Shown: in pieces, positions 14,681 to 23,767 of the stretch
Layout of the letters: each line of letters opens with the position of its first letter
Position numbering within the stretch: position 1 is the stretch's first letter
From: Eubacterium sp.
GTDB lineage: Bacteria > Bacillota > Clostridia > Lachnospirales > Lachnospiraceae
Length of the DNA stretch: 64,000 nucleotides
Direction of reading: 5' to 3'
Assembly (NCBI GenBank): GCA_017433295.1
Contig: JAFRHL010000037.1
Span: 1-64,000 of the forward strand
Notes under the pieces: model-generated
What the model was told of the DNA's origin: nothing
What the model saw: the letters and a program-made list of their open reading frames with translations, nothing else
Databases searched by the model: none
Made by a program: the position numbers and the translations under genes

Positions 14681-16039
14681 ATGAATAACCTGAAAAAGAG
14701 GAAGAAAGGCATCCTGCCGCTATGTATTTTACTGTTTAGCCTTGTACTGGCAGTGGATGTGGGGGCGGCATCCATAAAGCTGAACAAAAAGGCTGTCACC
14801 CTGGAAGCCGGTAAGTCAATTACGCTTAAGGTGAAGGGGACTAAAAAGAAGGTGACCTGGACCAGCTCCAATAAAAAGGTGGCAACTGTTTCAAAAGCAG
14901 GAAAGGTCACTGCGAAAAAGAAGGGAACTGCAAATATTTACGCCAAAGTAAAGAATAAGAAACTGAAATGCAGGGTTACCGTAAAGGCGGCAAAGGCAAA
15001 AACACCCCTGTCCAAGTACTGGGCAGCTGATTCCAATGCGGCAAAGAGGCTAAGAAATTATGTGAAAAAGGCAACGGACCCCAGGGACAAGGCCCATTAT
15101 ATTCCAAAGAGGGATCGCATAGCCGTATTTGATATGGACGGAACCCTTACCTGTGAGACCTATTATACCTATTATGATACCATGATGTTTATCGAGTACT
15201 GTTTAAAGGATCATCCTGAAAGAGTATCTGAAGACCTGAAAAATACAGCCGCATCCATAAAGCCGGGATACACTGCGGGGGAGGCTCTCGCAAGAGACTT
15301 TGCCAGGGCATATGCCGGGATGACCATCCAGCAGCTTTATGATTATGCGGTGAAATTCGGAAAAAAGAAAACCACAAGCTTTAACAATATGAGATACATC
15401 GATGGCTTTTATCTGCCCATGGTGGAAGTAGTAAAGTATCTCTATGACAACGGCTTTACAATTTATGTGGTCAGTGGTACCGAGCGCACCACCACCCGCG
15501 CCATAGTGGCAAATTCGCCCATTAAAAACTATGTGACTCCAAACCATGTTATCGGTACTGAATTTGAGGTAAAGCAAAAGGGGCATGAGACAACACCTTC
15601 CAATATGGATTACAAATACGTCGATGGTGATGATCTGGTGATCACAGGTGGCTTTGTTCAGAAAAACTTAAACAGCAACAAATCCATATTTATCGAAAGA
15701 GAGATCGGACAGCGTCCTGTTCTGGCGTTCGGGAACAGTGGAAGTGACACCAGTATGATGAATTATACCCTTGACAGGAGAAATCCCTATCCGGCACAGG
15801 CTTATATGGTGGTTGCGGATGATAATGTCAGAGAGTGGGGGACCCAGGACTGGGCTAAGAAGTCTGCTGAGTATACTGCCCAGGGATATATTCCGGTTTC
15901 CATGAAAAAAGACTTTGCCCGGATTTATCCTGCCCCCATCACCAGGTCAAAACAGCAGTATACGGGGCCGGTATCAGAACTTCCCAAGACAGAGTTTCTT
16001 AAGAAAGCCGGCGCAGAAGGGTATATAAAAGCAGCATAA
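14681..16039 (+). CDS. Secreted BIG2-HAD phosphatase-like protein
   Basis: A 452-residue protein with a signal peptide (about 1-29), one bacterial Ig-like BIG2 domain (about 30-102, very lysine-rich, with WTSSNKKVATVSKAGKVTA), and a HAD-superfamily hydrolase domain. The HAD nucleophile motif is FDMDGTLTCETYY, followed by VVSGTERTTTR (motif II) and FGNSGSDTSMM (motif IV acidic pair region). BIG2 domains usually bind cell wall or other surface polymers. An exported HAD hydrolase resembles class B/C-type acid phosphatases. AGGAGGAG precedes the ATG. It may form a unit with the Nudix gene 24 bases downstream. Confidence 0.82.
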   Translation: MNNLKKRKKGILPLCILLFSLVLAVDVGAASIKLNKKAVTLEAGKSITLKVKGTKKKVTWTSSNKKVATVSKAGKVTAKKKGTANIYAKVKNKKLKCRVTVKAAKAKTPLSKYWAADSNAAKRLRNYVKKATDPRDKAHYIPKRDRIAVFDMDGTLTCETYYTYYDTMMFIEYCLKDHPERVSEDLKNTAASIKPGYTAGEALARDFARAYAGMTIQQLYDYAVKFGKKKTTSFNNMRYIDGFYLPMVEVVKYLYDNGFTIYVVSGTERTTTRAIVANSPIKNYVTPNHVIGTEFEVKQKGHETTPSNMDYKYVDGDDLVITGGFVQKNLNSNKSIFIEREIGQRPVLAFGNSGSDTSMMNYTLDRRNPYPAQAYMVVADDNVREWGTQDWAKKSAEYTAQGYIPVSMKKDFARIYPAPITRSKQQYTGPVSELPKTEFLKKAGAEGYIKAA

Positions 16040-16063
16040 AAATGATAAGGCAGGGGATGATTC

Positions 16064-16648
16064 ATGGAACTGCTAGATATCAGAGACGTCCGGGGCAGCC
16101 TGACCGGAGAAGTAAAGGAAAGAGAACGGGTTCATGAGGACGGGGACCTTCATGGAACGTCTCATGTGTGGATAGTCCGCAGGAATGACAGGGGGAAGTA
16201 CGAACTCCTGCTGCAGAAACGCAGTGCAGATAAGGATTCTTTTCCCGGCTGCTATGATATCTCCTCTGCCGGGCATATTCCGGCCGGCCAGGATTATCTG
16301 CCCTCGGCAATCAGGGAACTGGAAGAGGAGCTGGGTATCTGCGCTGCTGCAGAGGATCTGGTCTTTCTGGGAATGCATGAGGGTTACTGCAGAGAGGAAT
16401 TCTACGGGAAACCTTTCATCAACCACGAGATATCCAAAGTGTATCTATATATAAAACCGGTGGATGAAAAAGAACTGATCCTTCAGAAAGAAGAGGTGGA
16501 TTCCGTTTCCTGGATGGAGCTGGATGAATGTTTCCGGCGGGTTTTGGAGAAGGATCCTTCTTACATTATGTTTCCGGATGAACTTACGATGATAAAAAAG
16601 TGGTGTGACGTCCAGTCAACAGCCGCGAATAGTGCAGAAATGAAGTGA
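16064..16648 (+). CDS. Nudix hydrolase (Idi/YfcD-like)
   Basis: A 194-residue Nudix protein with the box from GHIPAGQDYLPSAI to RELEEELGI. The downstream REUxEExGU half is intact, but the first conserved glutamate of the box is glutamine. The N-terminal ERVHEDGDLHGTSHVWIV and LLLQKRSADKDSFPGCYDIS are typical of the isopentenyl-diphosphate-isomerase-like Nudix subgroup, which has broad pyrophosphatase activities. Substrate unknown. It lies between the BIG2-HAD gene and a sensor-GGDEF gene with small gaps. Confidence 0.88.
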   Translation: MELLDIRDVRGSLTGEVKERERVHEDGDLHGTSHVWIVRRNDRGKYELLLQKRSADKDSFPGCYDISSAGHIPAGQDYLPSAIRELEEELGICAAAEDLVFLGMHEGYCREEFYGKPFINHEISKVYLYIKPVDEKELILQKEEVDSVSWMELDECFRRVLEKDPSYIMFPDELTMIKKWCDVQSTAANSAEMK

Positions 16649-16658
16649 AGGATGACCG

Positions 16659-18587
16659 ATGAGTAATGCAAGAAAACTGATCGCCTTTATGGGCGGCATG
16701 CTGGATGAAGAAAAAAACACTAATTTCATACATGAGATCGAGAAGGAATGTACGAAACAGGGGTATCTCATATTGGCTTTCGGCTTCTCGGAAACCAGTT
16801 TTCAGAAGCAGGACAGAAATAACTGTGACTTGAAGCTTATTGAAATTGCGGGGCAGATAGATCTTTGCGCCATCATCATGCAGCTTGAATTCATAAAGGA
16901 TGAGTATCTGTTCGAAGCCATCAGGAATCTGGCCAGAAAAAAAGGAATCCCTCTGATCGTCATGGAGAGGAAGATCCCGGGAAGCATCTGTATATCCATG
17001 CGCTACAGGGATGGCTTTGCTGAAATGGTCAGACATGTGATCAATGTGCATGGCTGCCGTAAGATAAATATGCTGGCGGGTCCACGGGGAGACCGGTTTT
17101 CTGAAGAAAGGATAGAAGCCTACAAAGAGGTGCTGTCCGAAAATGGGATCCCTCTGGAACCGGAACGGATCGGTTATGGTGATTTCTGGGACAGACCGGC
17201 AAGGAAAGCTGTCAGGAAGTTTATAAAGGCGGGCCTTGTTCCGGAGGCCCTGGTCTGCGCCAACGACGCCATGGCCATCGCTGCCTGCGATGAACTGCAG
17301 AGACTGGGCTACAAAGTTCCCGGAGATCTGATCGTAACCGGGTTTGATGGAATCAGGAGCGGACTTTTTAACGTGCCGGCCATCTCCTCCGCAGAACCTG
17401 ATTACGCAGGTGAGGCGGCACAGCTCTTTGACCTGATCAGGAAATATGAGAATGATCCCGAAGCGGAAGCAGGCTATGATGTTGATTTTGTGTTAAGATT
17501 AAGAAGCTCCTGTGGCTGCTCTGATCACGATGATGTCTGGTCTCCGGAGGAGATAACCACCCTTTCTTCCGGGTATTCAGATGTCAACTGGGCAGTAAGA
17601 AGTATAAACCGGCTTGTTTCCAAAGCAGCCACCATGGATTCAATGACAGAGCTGTCTGATGTTATTGTTGATACACTCTGGCTTAAAGACTCAGACTTTA
17701 TCTTTGCAGGCGTGTTTTCTGACATTATGAGTCGGGAAACAGGAAGGGCGGACTCACATGATTTTACAACTCTTTTCCGCTGTGAAAACTACGGGCGCAC
17801 AGGGATAGGTGTATCCTACGATCAGAAAGATTTTATACCGGGATTTGATAAGCTGATCGCCAATGAAAACTTAAGTGTGCTGCTGGTGCGGCTTCTTTTC
17901 ACAGGAGACAAAACTTTCGGATATGTGGTGGAGGGAAGCAGGACTACATCCAACAGGGATATTCACAGATGCGAAGAGTTCAGTATGTTTTTATCAACGG
18001 CCATTAACGTTGTGCTGACCAACAGGGCCCTGGTAGATATACATCATGAAGTGGAACGGATCTCCGTGTCGGACTATCTTACCGGAATACCGAACAGAAG
18101 AGGTTTTTACTCAGAATTAAAGGATATTGTCGAAAAAACATCGAACAGGGGGAAATGGATCACTGCTTTTTCTGTCGATATGGATAACCTCAAACATATC
18201 AATGACTTTTATGGACATGCCCAGGGAGATTTTGCCATAAAGAGCATGGCTGAAGCCATAAAGAATTTTTCATCAAGAAACGGGATATGCGCCAGATATG
18301 GCGGGGATGAATTTACCTGTGTGCTTATTACAGACAGTCCGGTAGATCTGCCGGCAGATACTGTAAGAAACAGGTTTGATCATGTACTTCTGGCAAAAGA
18401 GGAAGTCAGGTCAAAGGCATACAGGATCACTGCAAGTATAGGAAGCGCCCGGGCAGTCATTGATGAAAAACTGGACATTGACCGGCTGCTGAGTGAAGCA
18501 GATGAAATGATGTATAAGGACAAAAAGCAGAGAAAGCAGAGTGCCGGCGCCGGACTCCCGAGGAATGACCGGGGTGATTTCGATTAA
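16659..18587 (+). CDS. Periplasmic-binding-fold sensor with active-looking GGDEF domain
   Basis: A 642-residue cytoplasmic protein with no signal peptide or TM helix. Residues about 5-285 have the LacI/PurR-type ligand-binding fold (ALVCANDAMAIAACDELQRLGY, then VTGFDG) without a DNA-binding helix-turn-helix. A middle region (about 300-460) is GAF-like. The C-terminus is a diguanylate cyclase with DYLTGIPNRRGFY, FSVDMDNLKHIND and an intact RYGGDEF. It should make cyclic-di-GMP in response to an intracellular small ligand, likely a sugar given the fold. It starts 11 bases after the Nudix stop. Confidence 0.9.
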   Translation: MSNARKLIAFMGGMLDEEKNTNFIHEIEKECTKQGYLILAFGFSETSFQKQDRNNCDLKLIEIAGQIDLCAIIMQLEFIKDEYLFEAIRNLARKKGIPLIVMERKIPGSICISMRYRDGFAEMVRHVINVHGCRKINMLAGPRGDRFSEERIEAYKEVLSENGIPLEPERIGYGDFWDRPARKAVRKFIKAGLVPEALVCANDAMAIAACDELQRLGYKVPGDLIVTGFDGIRSGLFNVPAISSAEPDYAGEAAQLFDLIRKYENDPEAEAGYDVDFVLRLRSSCGCSDHDDVWSPEEITTLSSGYSDVNWAVRSINRLVSKAATMDSMTELSDVIVDTLWLKDSDFIFAGVFSDIMSRETGRADSHDFTTLFRCENYGRTGIGVSYDQKDFIPGFDKLIANENLSVLLVRLLFTGDKTFGYVVEGSRTTSNRDIHRCEEFSMFLSTAINVVLTNRALVDIHHEVERISVSDYLTGIPNRRGFYSELKDIVEKTSNRGKWITAFSVDMDNLKHINDFYGHAQGDFAIKSMAEAIKNFSSRNGICARYGGDEFTCVLITDSPVDLPADTVRNRFDHVLLAKEEVRSKAYRITASIGSARAVIDEKLDIDRLLSEADEMMYKDKKQRKQSAGAGLPRNDRGDFD

Positions 18588-18653
18588 TTTATTCTCATAG
18601 GCAATCGCTCCTCATTGTATTGTTAAATCTTTATTAATTGTGTTGAAAAACAG

Positions 18654-18682
18654 TTGAAAAACGCAAAAAAAAGAGATATACT
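18654..18682 (+). promoter_or_regulatory. Sigma-A-type promoter for the YgjP-like gene
   Basis: TTGAAA at 18654-18659 and TATACT at 18677-18682 are separated by 17 bases, 71 bases before the GTG start of the metallopeptidase gene. Confidence 0.6.
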
Positions 18683-18753
18683 CTTAAATAACACTTTAAA
18701 TTTCTCTTCTTTGCGGTTTTTTAACTGTTTTTATTTTTCTGAGGAGGTTTGCT

Positions 18754-19581
18754 GTGGCCCTGATTCAGATTCCCTATCATGATGGAAAACTGGATATTAA
18801 TATTCTGACCGCGGTCAGCCGGTGTGTCGATGTCACGGTCCATGATGATCTGCGCATTGACATGAAGGTTCCGGTGGGAATGAAGCAGGATATGATCGAG
18901 CTTTATGTGAAGCGGAACCGGGACAGCATCATCAAGAAGTATGAACAGGCAGGGATGAGGAACCATCAGGCACTGCAGGCTACCCTGGAGCTTAAGGAGG
19001 GACTGGTCCAGTACAGAAACGGGCTCCGTCTGCCCTTCCTGGGGGAGATGAAGCTCTGTCTTCACATTGTGCAGATCCCCGAACTGGAAGATACAAGGAT
19101 CTACTCCGGGGAATCTGATAATGGAGACAGGACCCTGACCATTAAGACAGATACAGATGACCAGGATTTTCTGCGGTACCTTGTCATGCGTTATTATAAG
19201 AAATGTGCCGGCCGGATCATCCGGGAGAGGGCGACCGCATTTGCAAAGAAGATGGAGCTTTCCTTTCAGGAGATCCAGATCATCGGTCTCGTAAGAGGAA
19301 CCTCACCCAGATTCCCCAGGATGTCCTACCAGAACATCGAAATCGGGAACCAGAAGACCTTGTGGGGAAGCTGCAGCCGGAAGAAGAACCTGAAATTTGA
19401 CTGGAAGCTTTTAATGCTGCCGGCAGAGGTGGTGGATTATGTTATAGTCCATGAACTGGGACATATTAAAAAGATGAACCATTCCTCTTCTTTCTGGAGG
19501 GAAGTGGAAAAGGTCATGCCCGAGTACAGGGAATGCCGGAACTGGCTTGATAAACACGGGCAGGAATATGAGATTTTCTGA
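18754..19581 (+). CDS. YgjP-like (DUF45) metallopeptidase
   Basis: A 275-residue protein starting at GTG with GAGGAGG seven bases upstream. The C-terminal half carries TLWGSCSRKKNLKFDWKLL and YVIVHELGHIKKMNHS with the HExxH zinc motif and the third His ligand in NHSSSFW, the YgjP/WLM-type signature. The N-terminal half is the usual beta-rich domain. The family is associated with SprT/WLM-type cytoplasmic proteases; the physiological target is unknown. It ends before an intrinsic terminator. Confidence 0.9.
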   Translation: MALIQIPYHDGKLDINILTAVSRCVDVTVHDDLRIDMKVPVGMKQDMIELYVKRNRDSIIKKYEQAGMRNHQALQATLELKEGLVQYRNGLRLPFLGEMKLCLHIVQIPELEDTRIYSGESDNGDRTLTIKTDTDDQDFLRYLVMRYYKKCAGRIIRERATAFAKKMELSFQEIQIIGLVRGTSPRFPRMSYQNIEIGNQKTLWGSCSRKKNLKFDWKLLMLPAEVVDYVIVHELGHIKKMNHSSSFWREVEKVMPEYRECRNWLDKHGQEYEIF

Positions 19582-19661
19582 TGACCGGTTGAATTGATAT
19601 ATGAATATATAGAAGCATATTTTTATATCTCGGATCTGTTTTAAATTGTTTTCCGCAAAAG

Positions 19662-19691
19662 GGCTCACTAAATAAGTGGGCTTTTTCTTTT
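19662..19691 (+). terminator. Intrinsic terminator after the YgjP-like gene
   Basis: An 8-bp stem with two G-U pairs (GGCTCACT with AGTGGGCT) is followed by TTTTTCTTTTT. Confidence 0.7.
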
Positions 19692-19761
19692 TATCTTTAT
19701 ATAAAATTACTCTTGAATTTTTTTACCGGCTTATATAAACTGTTAGGGTAGGCGAATCAGT

Positions 19762-21435
19762 GTGACTTTTGTCGAACAGGAAGCCTCATCGGATAGATGG
19801 GGTTTTGATGAGGAAGCGATTAATTCATGGAGAAACAGTGATCCGATGAAGGCAGAGGAATCAAAAAATAAAAGAATAGACCATCCGATCCCGCCCTTAT
19901 TTGACAAGGATTCCCGCATACTGATCCTTGGAAGCTTTCCATCGGTTAAATCCCGAGAGGCGGCTTTTTTTTATGGACATCCCCGGAATCGTTTCTGGAG
20001 GATCCTGTCGGAATTATTGTCCTGTCCCCTGCCGGAAACGGTGGAGGAGAAAAGGAATTTTCTCCACAGGAACCACGTGGCTGTCTGGGATGTGATAAAG
20101 AGCTGTGACATTATAGGGTCTTCAGACAGCAGCATCCGGAATGTTATACCCAATGATCTTTCAGAGATTCTTGCCGCTTCACCCATAGAGGAGATTTTCT
20201 GTAACGGGGCCAGATCCTTCGAGTACTATGAAAAATATTTATGGGAGAAAACCGGAATAAAGGCAAAAAAGCTTCCTTCCACCAGCCCCGCCAATGCTGC
20301 TTTTTCGCCGGAGCGGCTGAAAAATGAGTGGAAGGCTGTATTGAGGCCCCTTAAGGCTGCCCCTCCGGATACAGGACAGGTACTGCTTTCCTGGTATGAC
20401 TATAATGCCAGGCTGCTTCCCTGGAGAAGCGACCCTGCACCCTATCATATCTGGATTTCAGAGATCATGCTGCAGCAGACCAGGGTGGAAGCGGTTAAAG
20501 CCAGCTACGACAGGTGGATGCGGGAGCTGCCGGATGTAAAAAGCCTCGCGGAAGTTTCCGATGAGAAGCTGATGAAGCTCTGGGAAGGACTCGGATATTA
20601 TAACCGGGCCAGGAATCTCAAGGAGGCTGCCTTGTCTGTAATGGAAGACTACGGAGGAGAACTGCCCGCAGACCGTCAGGAGCTTATGAAACTTAAAGGT
20701 ATAGGAGAGTATACATCAGGAGCCATTGCATCCATAGCCTTCGGTCTCCCCGAGGCAGCCGTTGATGGTAATGTACTGAGGGTCTTTGCCAGGCTGTTAG
20801 GAGAATCCGGCCAGATCGGCTCTGCTTCTGTTAAACGGTCCATTACCAATGAAGTATACAGAGTGCTGCCCCATAAACGTCCGGGAGACTTTAACCAGGC
20901 ATTAATGGACCTTGGCGCCACAGTATGTCTTCCGACCGGAAAACCGCTCTGTGACAGGTGTCCCTTTGAAAGCGCCTGCGCGGCCCATCACCAGGGCAGA
21001 GAGACAGATTATCCGGTCCGGCCGCAAAAGAAAGAGAGAAAAAAAGAAAAAAAAACAGTCCTTGTCATAGAAGCTCCGATGAAGGATGCAGAAGGCGAAA
21101 GAGGGTTCGTGCTGCATAAAAGACCCGGAACCGGTCTGCTGCCTGACCTGTGGGAGTTTCCCAACCTGGAAGGAACATATACCGGGGCTAAGGTTTCAGA
21201 GCTGGCGGATACGTGGGGACTTGGAGATTATGAAATACAGGACATGGGGAAGGGAAAGCACATATTTTCCCATGTTGAGTGGCAGCTGAGGGGATACCGT
21301 CTGATAACCGCCGGGATCCCGGAAGACCTGTGCCGAAAGAAGGCCTGGAAGATCGTATCCAGAGGGAACCTGGAAAATCGGTATGCAGTCCCATCAGCCT
21401 TTGAACTGTTTAAAAAACAGATATTAGACGATTAA
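19762..21435 (+). CDS. Fusion of DNA-deoxyinosine glycosylase and MutY adenine glycosylase
   Basis: A 557-residue two-enzyme repair protein. Residues about 40-195 are a uracil-DNA-glycosylase-superfamily domain of the hypoxanthine/deoxyinosine type, with ILGSFPSVKSREAAFFYGHP, VWDVI and STSPANAAF. Residues about 205-557 are a complete MutY: EIMLQQTRVEAV with the catalytic Glu, the HhH segment LKGIGEYTSGAIAS, AAVDGNV with the catalytic Asp, an Fe-S loop CLPTGKPLCDRCPFESAC, and a C-terminal Nudix-like domain. It would remove deaminated adenine (hypoxanthine) and adenine opposite 8-oxoG. The start is uncertain: GTG 19762 has a weak site, and ATG 19846 gives a more usual N-terminus. Confidence 0.88.
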   Translation: MTFVEQEASSDRWGFDEEAINSWRNSDPMKAEESKNKRIDHPIPPLFDKDSRILILGSFPSVKSREAAFFYGHPRNRFWRILSELLSCPLPETVEEKRNFLHRNHVAVWDVIKSCDIIGSSDSSIRNVIPNDLSEILAASPIEEIFCNGARSFEYYEKYLWEKTGIKAKKLPSTSPANAAFSPERLKNEWKAVLRPLKAAPPDTGQVLLSWYDYNARLLPWRSDPAPYHIWISEIMLQQTRVEAVKASYDRWMRELPDVKSLAEVSDEKLMKLWEGLGYYNRARNLKEAALSVMEDYGGELPADRQELMKLKGIGEYTSGAIASIAFGLPEAAVDGNVLRVFARLLGESGQIGSASVKRSITNEVYRVLPHKRPGDFNQALMDLGATVCLPTGKPLCDRCPFESACAAHHQGRETDYPVRPQKKERKKEKKTVLVIEAPMKDAEGERGFVLHKRPGTGLLPDLWEFPNLEGTYTGAKVSELADTWGLGDYEIQDMGKGKHIFSHVEWQLRGYRLITAGIPEDLCRKKAWKIVSRGNLENRYAVPSAFELFKKQILDD

Positions 21436-21519
21436 ATCAGAAATCGGATGATTGTTTGATCGATTAGAAGAGCCAGGACAACAATTATTATATATTTGAG
21501 GAATTAGATAGAGGAAAAA

Positions 21520-22773
21520 ATGTCGGAAAAATATAGAAAGTTTAAAAAGAAATGCCTGCTTGCCATGCTGGGAACCGTTTTGCTGGGGAGTCAGATGCCT
21601 TTTGCTGCTGTGACATCCCTGGCTGCGGATACCGGAGCCGCCCAGACACAGACAGTGACCTGCCCTTCGGGCCTGACCGCAGAATCCATTACATACAAGA
21701 TCGTTCTTGACCCCGGACACGGAGGAGACGATACCGGAGCCGATGGATGGAATTCTTCCGAGAAGAGACTGAACCTCAAAATTGGTTTATATCTTAAGGA
21801 GGAGCTTGAGAAATATAATAACGTCCAGGTGGAAATGACAAGGAATAAGGATGTATTTGTAGGTCTCCATAAAAGAATAAGGATCGCCGCCACAAATAAT
21901 GCGGACCTGATGATCAGCCTTCATAATGATTCCTGGGATTCGGCAACCCCCTATGACAACGGCTGCAGTGTCCTGGTGGCAAAGAAGGGCAGCTACCGGC
22001 CCGAGATGATTACCCAGGAGGTTTATCTGGCCAGAAATATTCTTAGTGAACTGAAAGGAATCGGCCTGGTGAACCGGGGAATGATGCGTAAGAAATCAGA
22101 CCGGGTTCCGGAGTATGAAGACGGATCCAAAGGAGACTATCATGCCATAATCAGGGATGGTATACGTATGGGTATTCCCAGTATTCTGATCGAGCATGCC
22201 TTCTGTGACAGTAAGCATGATTATAAAAGATTCTTAAAAACCGACGGACAGCTTAAAAAGCTGGCCCAGGCCGATGCCAGGGGTATAGCCAGGTTTCTCC
22301 AGCTGAAAAGGAAAGATACCGGCGAAGTACTTCCTTCCATTGAGGTCAAAGGGAAAATACAGCAGTGTTCTGCTGATCCCGGAGCCTATTACACTCTGGC
22401 ACAAAAAAGATATTATAATGTATTATATGATGGGATAATGGCCCAGGGAGGTCTCCGTCATACGACAAATCTGAATATTGCGGGAACCGTTACAGAGACC
22501 GCAGATTCAGAGGCCTCAGACTCAGCAGAAGCACTTGAGCTTGCCAAGGCGGCACAGATTAAAGCGGAAGAGATTGCCCGCCGGAATGAACAGGCCCAAA
22601 AAGATCTCCCCTATGTCATTTGGGGAATACTGGCGGGCTTTGGCCTGCTGGTTCTGATCAGAGAGATGGACTTCGGCTTCAGTTTCTCTATTCGCATAAA
22701 GAGGCGCGGCGAGAAGTACGAAGCATGGAAAAACTGGAAAACGCAGTATAATTATGATAAAATGAATACATAG
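21520..22773 (+). CDS. N-acetylmuramoyl-L-alanine amidase with C-terminal membrane anchor
   Basis: A 417-residue protein. It has a signal peptide (about 1-37), then an Amidase_3 domain (about 57-268) with the zinc ligands visible: DPGHGGDDTG, the Glu in SSEKRLNL, SLHND, and the catalytic Glu in LIEHAFCD. It cleaves the amide bond between MurNAc and L-Ala in peptidoglycan. A linker follows, then an Ala/Glu-rich helix and a TM segment (about 365-380, VIWGILAGFGLLVLI) with a basic C-terminal tail. That anchor is unusual for this class and would hold the catalytic domain at the membrane. Confidence 0.9.
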   Translation: MSEKYRKFKKKCLLAMLGTVLLGSQMPFAAVTSLAADTGAAQTQTVTCPSGLTAESITYKIVLDPGHGGDDTGADGWNSSEKRLNLKIGLYLKEELEKYNNVQVEMTRNKDVFVGLHKRIRIAATNNADLMISLHNDSWDSATPYDNGCSVLVAKKGSYRPEMITQEVYLARNILSELKGIGLVNRGMMRKKSDRVPEYEDGSKGDYHAIIRDGIRMGIPSILIEHAFCDSKHDYKRFLKTDGQLKKLAQADARGIARFLQLKRKDTGEVLPSIEVKGKIQQCSADPGAYYTLAQKRYYNVLYDGIMAQGGLRHTTNLNIAGTVTETADSEASDSAEALELAKAAQIKAEEIARRNEQAQKDLPYVIWGILAGFGLLVLIREMDFGFSFSIRIKRRGEKYEAWKNWKTQYNYDKMNT

Positions 22774-22833
22774 ATATCCGGAAGGAGGCAGACTTACCCG
22801 GTTGGCGGGCAAAAGCCCTTGCCGGGCTCGCGC

Positions 22834-22860
22834 GAAATCGCCGGGGCGATTTTGACTGAT
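22834..22860 (-). repeat. Second small palindromic repeat, copy A
   Basis: AAATCGCC (22835-22842) and GGCGATTT (22845-22852) form a perfect 8-bp stem, flanked by TGACTGAT. Read in reverse, the core and flank (ATCAGTC, then AAATCGCC) match copy B at 57168-57197. Confidence 0.6.
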
Positions 22861-22876
22861 CTTAGAAGGAGTAATT

Positions 22877-23683
22877 ATGGAAAAGCTGATCGTACTTGGA
22901 ACGGGAAATGCATCAGTCACCAGATGTTATAATACCTGCTGGATCCTCCAGGATGCCGCAGGCAGATATTTTATGATCGATGCGGGCGGCGGAAACGGCG
23001 TGCTTACCCAGCTTGAGAAACTTGACATCTCCCCTGCCCATATCCACCATCTTTTTGTGACCCATGAGCATACCGACCACCTGCTGGGGGTGATCTGGAT
23101 GATCCGGACCATTGGCCAGCTGATGAACCGGGGCAAATATGAGGGAAATCTGGACATTTACTGTCATGAGGGACTTGTGGATAAGATAAAGGATATCTGC
23201 TTCATGACGGTATCAGGTAAGGTGACAGGCCTCATAGGGAAACGGATATTAATACATGTGGTAAAAGACCGGGAAGAACTCCTGATTTACGATTATAAGA
23301 TCAGATTTTTTGATATCCGGTCCACAAAGGCTAAACAGTTTGGCTTTGTAACCGTTTTAAATAACGGGAAACGACTGACCTTCTGCGGGGATGAACCCTG
23401 TCAGGAGCACTGCTATGAGTACGCATCGGGGACGGACTGGTTCCTGCACGAGGCCTTCTGTCTTTATGAGGACAGGGACCGCTTTAACCCTTATAAAATA
23501 TGCCACAGCACAGTGAAGGACGCGGCAGAGCTGGCGGCACGGCTGCAGGTCAAAAACCTGCTCCTGTGGCACACAGAGGATAAAAACATCCGCAGGAGAA
23601 AATCTCTTTACAAAAGAGAAGCCCGGAAGTATTATAAAGGCAATATATATGTTCCCTATGACAGGGAGCAGATTGAGTTATAG
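22877..23683 (+). CDS. MBL-fold metallo-hydrolase (RNase Z-like)
   Basis: A 268-residue metallo-beta-lactamase-fold protein with an N-terminal LGTGNAS, the metal motif THEHTDHLLG, a later FCGDEP Asp ligand and LLLWHTED His ligand. The layout follows tRNase Z-like short MBL proteins, but the exosite arm of genuine tRNase Z is not evident, so nuclease activity is open. A good AGAAGGAG site precedes the ATG. Confidence 0.85.
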   Translation: MEKLIVLGTGNASVTRCYNTCWILQDAAGRYFMIDAGGGNGVLTQLEKLDISPAHIHHLFVTHEHTDHLLGVIWMIRTIGQLMNRGKYEGNLDIYCHEGLVDKIKDICFMTVSGKVTGLIGKRILIHVVKDREELLIYDYKIRFFDIRSTKAKQFGFVTVLNNGKRLTFCGDEPCQEHCYEYASGTDWFLHEAFCLYEDRDRFNPYKICHSTVKDAAELAARLQVKNLLLWHTEDKNIRRRKSLYKREARKYYKGNIYVPYDREQIEL

Positions 23684-23767
23684 TGATCTGGGCGGCTGCA
23701 ATAGCATCTGCCGGGTCTTCCCGGCATAGAGGCCGGATGGCCCGGAGATGGACAGCAGGAGGCGCAT

